Position numbers and translations under genes: made by a program
DNA from: CAYPNF01 sp964411985
GTDB lineage: Bacteria > Verrucomicrobiota > Verrucomicrobiia > Limisphaerales > J093
Length of the DNA: 64,000 nt
Assembly: GCA_964411985.1 (NCBI GenBank)
Contig: CAYPNF010000036.1
Location: forward strand, 1 to 64,000
Reading direction: 5' to 3'
Shown: piece by piece, positions 62,815 to 64,000 of the stretch
Numbering within the stretch: position 1 is the stretch's first letter
Layout: the number at the start of each line of letters is the position of its first letter
Notes under the pieces: model-generated
Databases searched by the model: none
The model's input: only the letters and a program-made list of their open reading frames with translations
Told to the model about the DNA's origin: nothing

Positions 62815-63684
62815 TTAGCTGCGATTTGCAGCCTGCTCTGCAGAGACGGGAAGGGGAGGACGCTGACTCGTGAGCACCGTGTCTCGCACCTGATGGAAGA
62901 GGGCGGAGAAGGTGCTGAGCATGATACGGAGGTCCACTAGGGGAGATTTGTTGCGCGTGTAGAAGATGTCCAACTGGATCATCTCCGTGAAAGTCGTCTT
63001 GTTCTTCCCCGTGACCTGCCAAAGACCGGTAAGCCCGGGGAGAGTGTTGCAGCGCTCTTTCTGCCACGGCTGATAGTCTTGAAACTCGTAAGGAGTGCAA
63101 GGCCGGGGTCCCACGAGGCTCATGTCGCCACGCAAAACGTTGATCAACTGGGGGAGTTCATCCAAGCCGCTGGAACGCAGCAAGGCACCGAGCGGAATGA
63201 GACGAGGATCGCCCATGATGTCCATCTTGGTCATCGGACGATCCGTGGCGATCAAATCACGCAAGTGATTCTGGTGCACCTTGGTATCAGCGTTCGGGCG
63301 CATACTGCGGAACTTGAGGCAGTCGAAGGTCATGCCACGCAGTCCGACGCGTTCCTGTTTGAAGAAGACGGCACCGGGGGAGACGAGCCTGATGTAGAGG
63401 GCGATAAGAGCCATCAGCGGCGCTGCCACTGGCAATGCCAACAGGATACAGGAGATATCCAAGATGCGCTTCCAAGTAGGTACATCGGCGAAACTGCGGG
63501 TGTAGCCAGCTTCATCCCAAACGCCGTTGACGCAATGCCGCAACTCAGGGCACCCCGTAGCCACCCAAGCCGGACACTTGGAATCTTCGGTCACCACCTC
63601 CACCAACCGCTTCACGGCGCTCGCCCGGCGGCAGCACGAGCACTCCGCCAAGGATATTCTGGGTTTAACAAATGTCTCTAACAT
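62815..63684 (-). CDS. Priming sugar transferase (undecaprenyl-phosphate type)
   Basis: A 289-residue bacterial sugar transferase of the short PglC/WcaJ-C type. Residues about 70-289 have one re-entrant membrane helix ('ILDISCILLALPVAAPLMAL'), 'VFFKQERVGLRGMTFDCLKF', 'RSSGLDELPQLINVLRGDMS' then 'LVGPRP', and 'LPGLTGLWQVTGKN'. It transfers a sugar phosphate to undecaprenyl phosphate and starts repeat-unit synthesis. The first 65 residues are unusual, with a cysteine-rich patch ('ECSCCRRASAVK'), and no N-terminal four-span domain is present. First complete gene of the leftward locus. Confidence 0.93.
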   Translation of the reverse strand: MLETFVKPRISLAECSCCRRASAVKRLVEVVTEDSKCPAWVATGCPELRHCVNGVWDEAGYTRSFADVPTWKRILDISCILLALPVAAPLMALIALYIRLVSPGAVFFKQERVGLRGMTFDCLKFRSMRPNADTKVHQNHLRDLIATDRPMTKMDIMGDPRLIPLGALLRSSGLDELPQLINVLRGDMSLVGPRPCTPYEFQDYQPWQKERCNTLPGLTGLWQVTGKNKTTFTEMIQLDIFYTRNKSPLVDLRIMLSTFSALFHQVRDTVLTSQRPPLPVSAEQAANRS

Positions 63685-63792
63685 GCCACTCTGGAGTTAC
63701 AAGCGGCTGAAATCGGGCGTGGACCAACCTAGACAACACCCCAGAAACTCCGGTGTGGCAAGAACGCAACTGACCACCCAAGCCCCTGAATT

Positions 63793-64000
63793 TCAACCGT
63801 TTTTTTCGACTTCACCCAACGGTTCACCAACCGAAGACTGTCGTAAATCGCGCACGGAAGACAGGCCTCGAAGGCCAACTGCCGCCGCTTGCTTTTCTTC
63901 AGCCTCCCGATTCAGGTCCTGGTCGATGAGGTAACTCACATACTGCGAGAAGGTACGGTAGGAAAGTGCGGCACGAACTTTGGCACGCTCCAGAAGTGAC
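63793..64000 (-). CDS. Small ribbon-helix-helix-like protein, 5'-truncated by window edge
   Basis: An open minus-strand frame enters from the right edge and stops at 63793, giving the last 68 residues. 'LERAKVRAALSYRTFSQYVS' followed by 'YLIDQDLNREAEEK' resembles the helix-turn region of ribbon-helix-helix (Arc/CopG-like) DNA-binding proteins. The final 30 residues are polar. It could be the regulator of the polysaccharide locus that starts 109 bp downstream, but this is only suggested by position. Confidence 0.45.
   Translation of the reverse strand, partial: SLLERAKVRAALSYRTFSQYVSYLIDQDLNREAEEKQAAAVGLRGLSSVRDLRQSSVGEPLGEVEKNG

Overview
This window is a chromosomal stretch of a moderately GC-rich Gram-negative bacterium, most likely a member of the Verrucomicrobiota. 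The evidence is a VPDSG/PEP-CTERM exosortase system, large secreted proteins that share a C-terminal module, a HicAB pair and a GxxExxY protein set among short interspersed repeats, and lipoprotein and signal-peptide patterns of a diderm. The lineage is inferred from these traits; no rRNA is present.

Left part (about 1-26 kb): a truncated GH130 glycan phosphorylase at the edge, a Tat-exported prenyltransferase/squalene-cyclase-repeat protein, a PIN toxin with its small antitoxin lying between two copies of a tRNA-Leu-linked repeat, an intact tRNA-Leu(UAG), a secreted clan-A glycoside hydrolase, a ribose-type ABC importer operon, a multi-pass membrane protein, a short-chain epimerase, a YfiR-like protein paired with a hybrid histidine kinase, and several large secreted or envelope proteins (IPT/TIG-repeat protein, a 639-residue conserved protein, a trypsin-like protease, a CAP-domain protein).

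Middle part (about 26-34.5 kb): two exosortase substrates with different C-terminal signals (TPDGG and VPEPS types), hicBA, a PrsT-like TPR lipoprotein, a GxxExxY protein and an exosortase. These are separated by clusters of interspersed repeats with a 9-bp internal period. In every cluster the left half is in one orientation and the right half is inverted. hicBA and the GxxExxY gene each lie exactly between two such clusters, which resembles a cassette array and is the most unusual feature of the window.

Right part (about 33.6-63.7 kb): one long leftward (minus-strand) exopolysaccharide locus. Reading in the direction of transcription it encodes a priming sugar transferase, WlbA/WlbB-like nucleotide-sugar enzymes, a FemAB-like protein, a Wzz/BY-kinase-like co-polymerase with a degenerate P-loop, a polysaccharide deacetylase with an unclear 5' end, a GT4, several GT2 enzymes, asparagine synthase, a beta-helix protein, a Wzy-like polymerase, an FrhB-like ferredoxin-domain protein, a pyruvyltransferase, DegT aminotransferases, a Wzx flippase, WbqC, an ATP-grasp/HAD fusion, an FkbM methyltransferase and finally the exosortase. 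The central part (about 34.6-56 kb) looks lower in GC than its flanks and contains gene remnants, as expected of an exchangeable polysaccharide-specific block between conserved ends. A partial small DNA-binding-like protein reaches the right edge.
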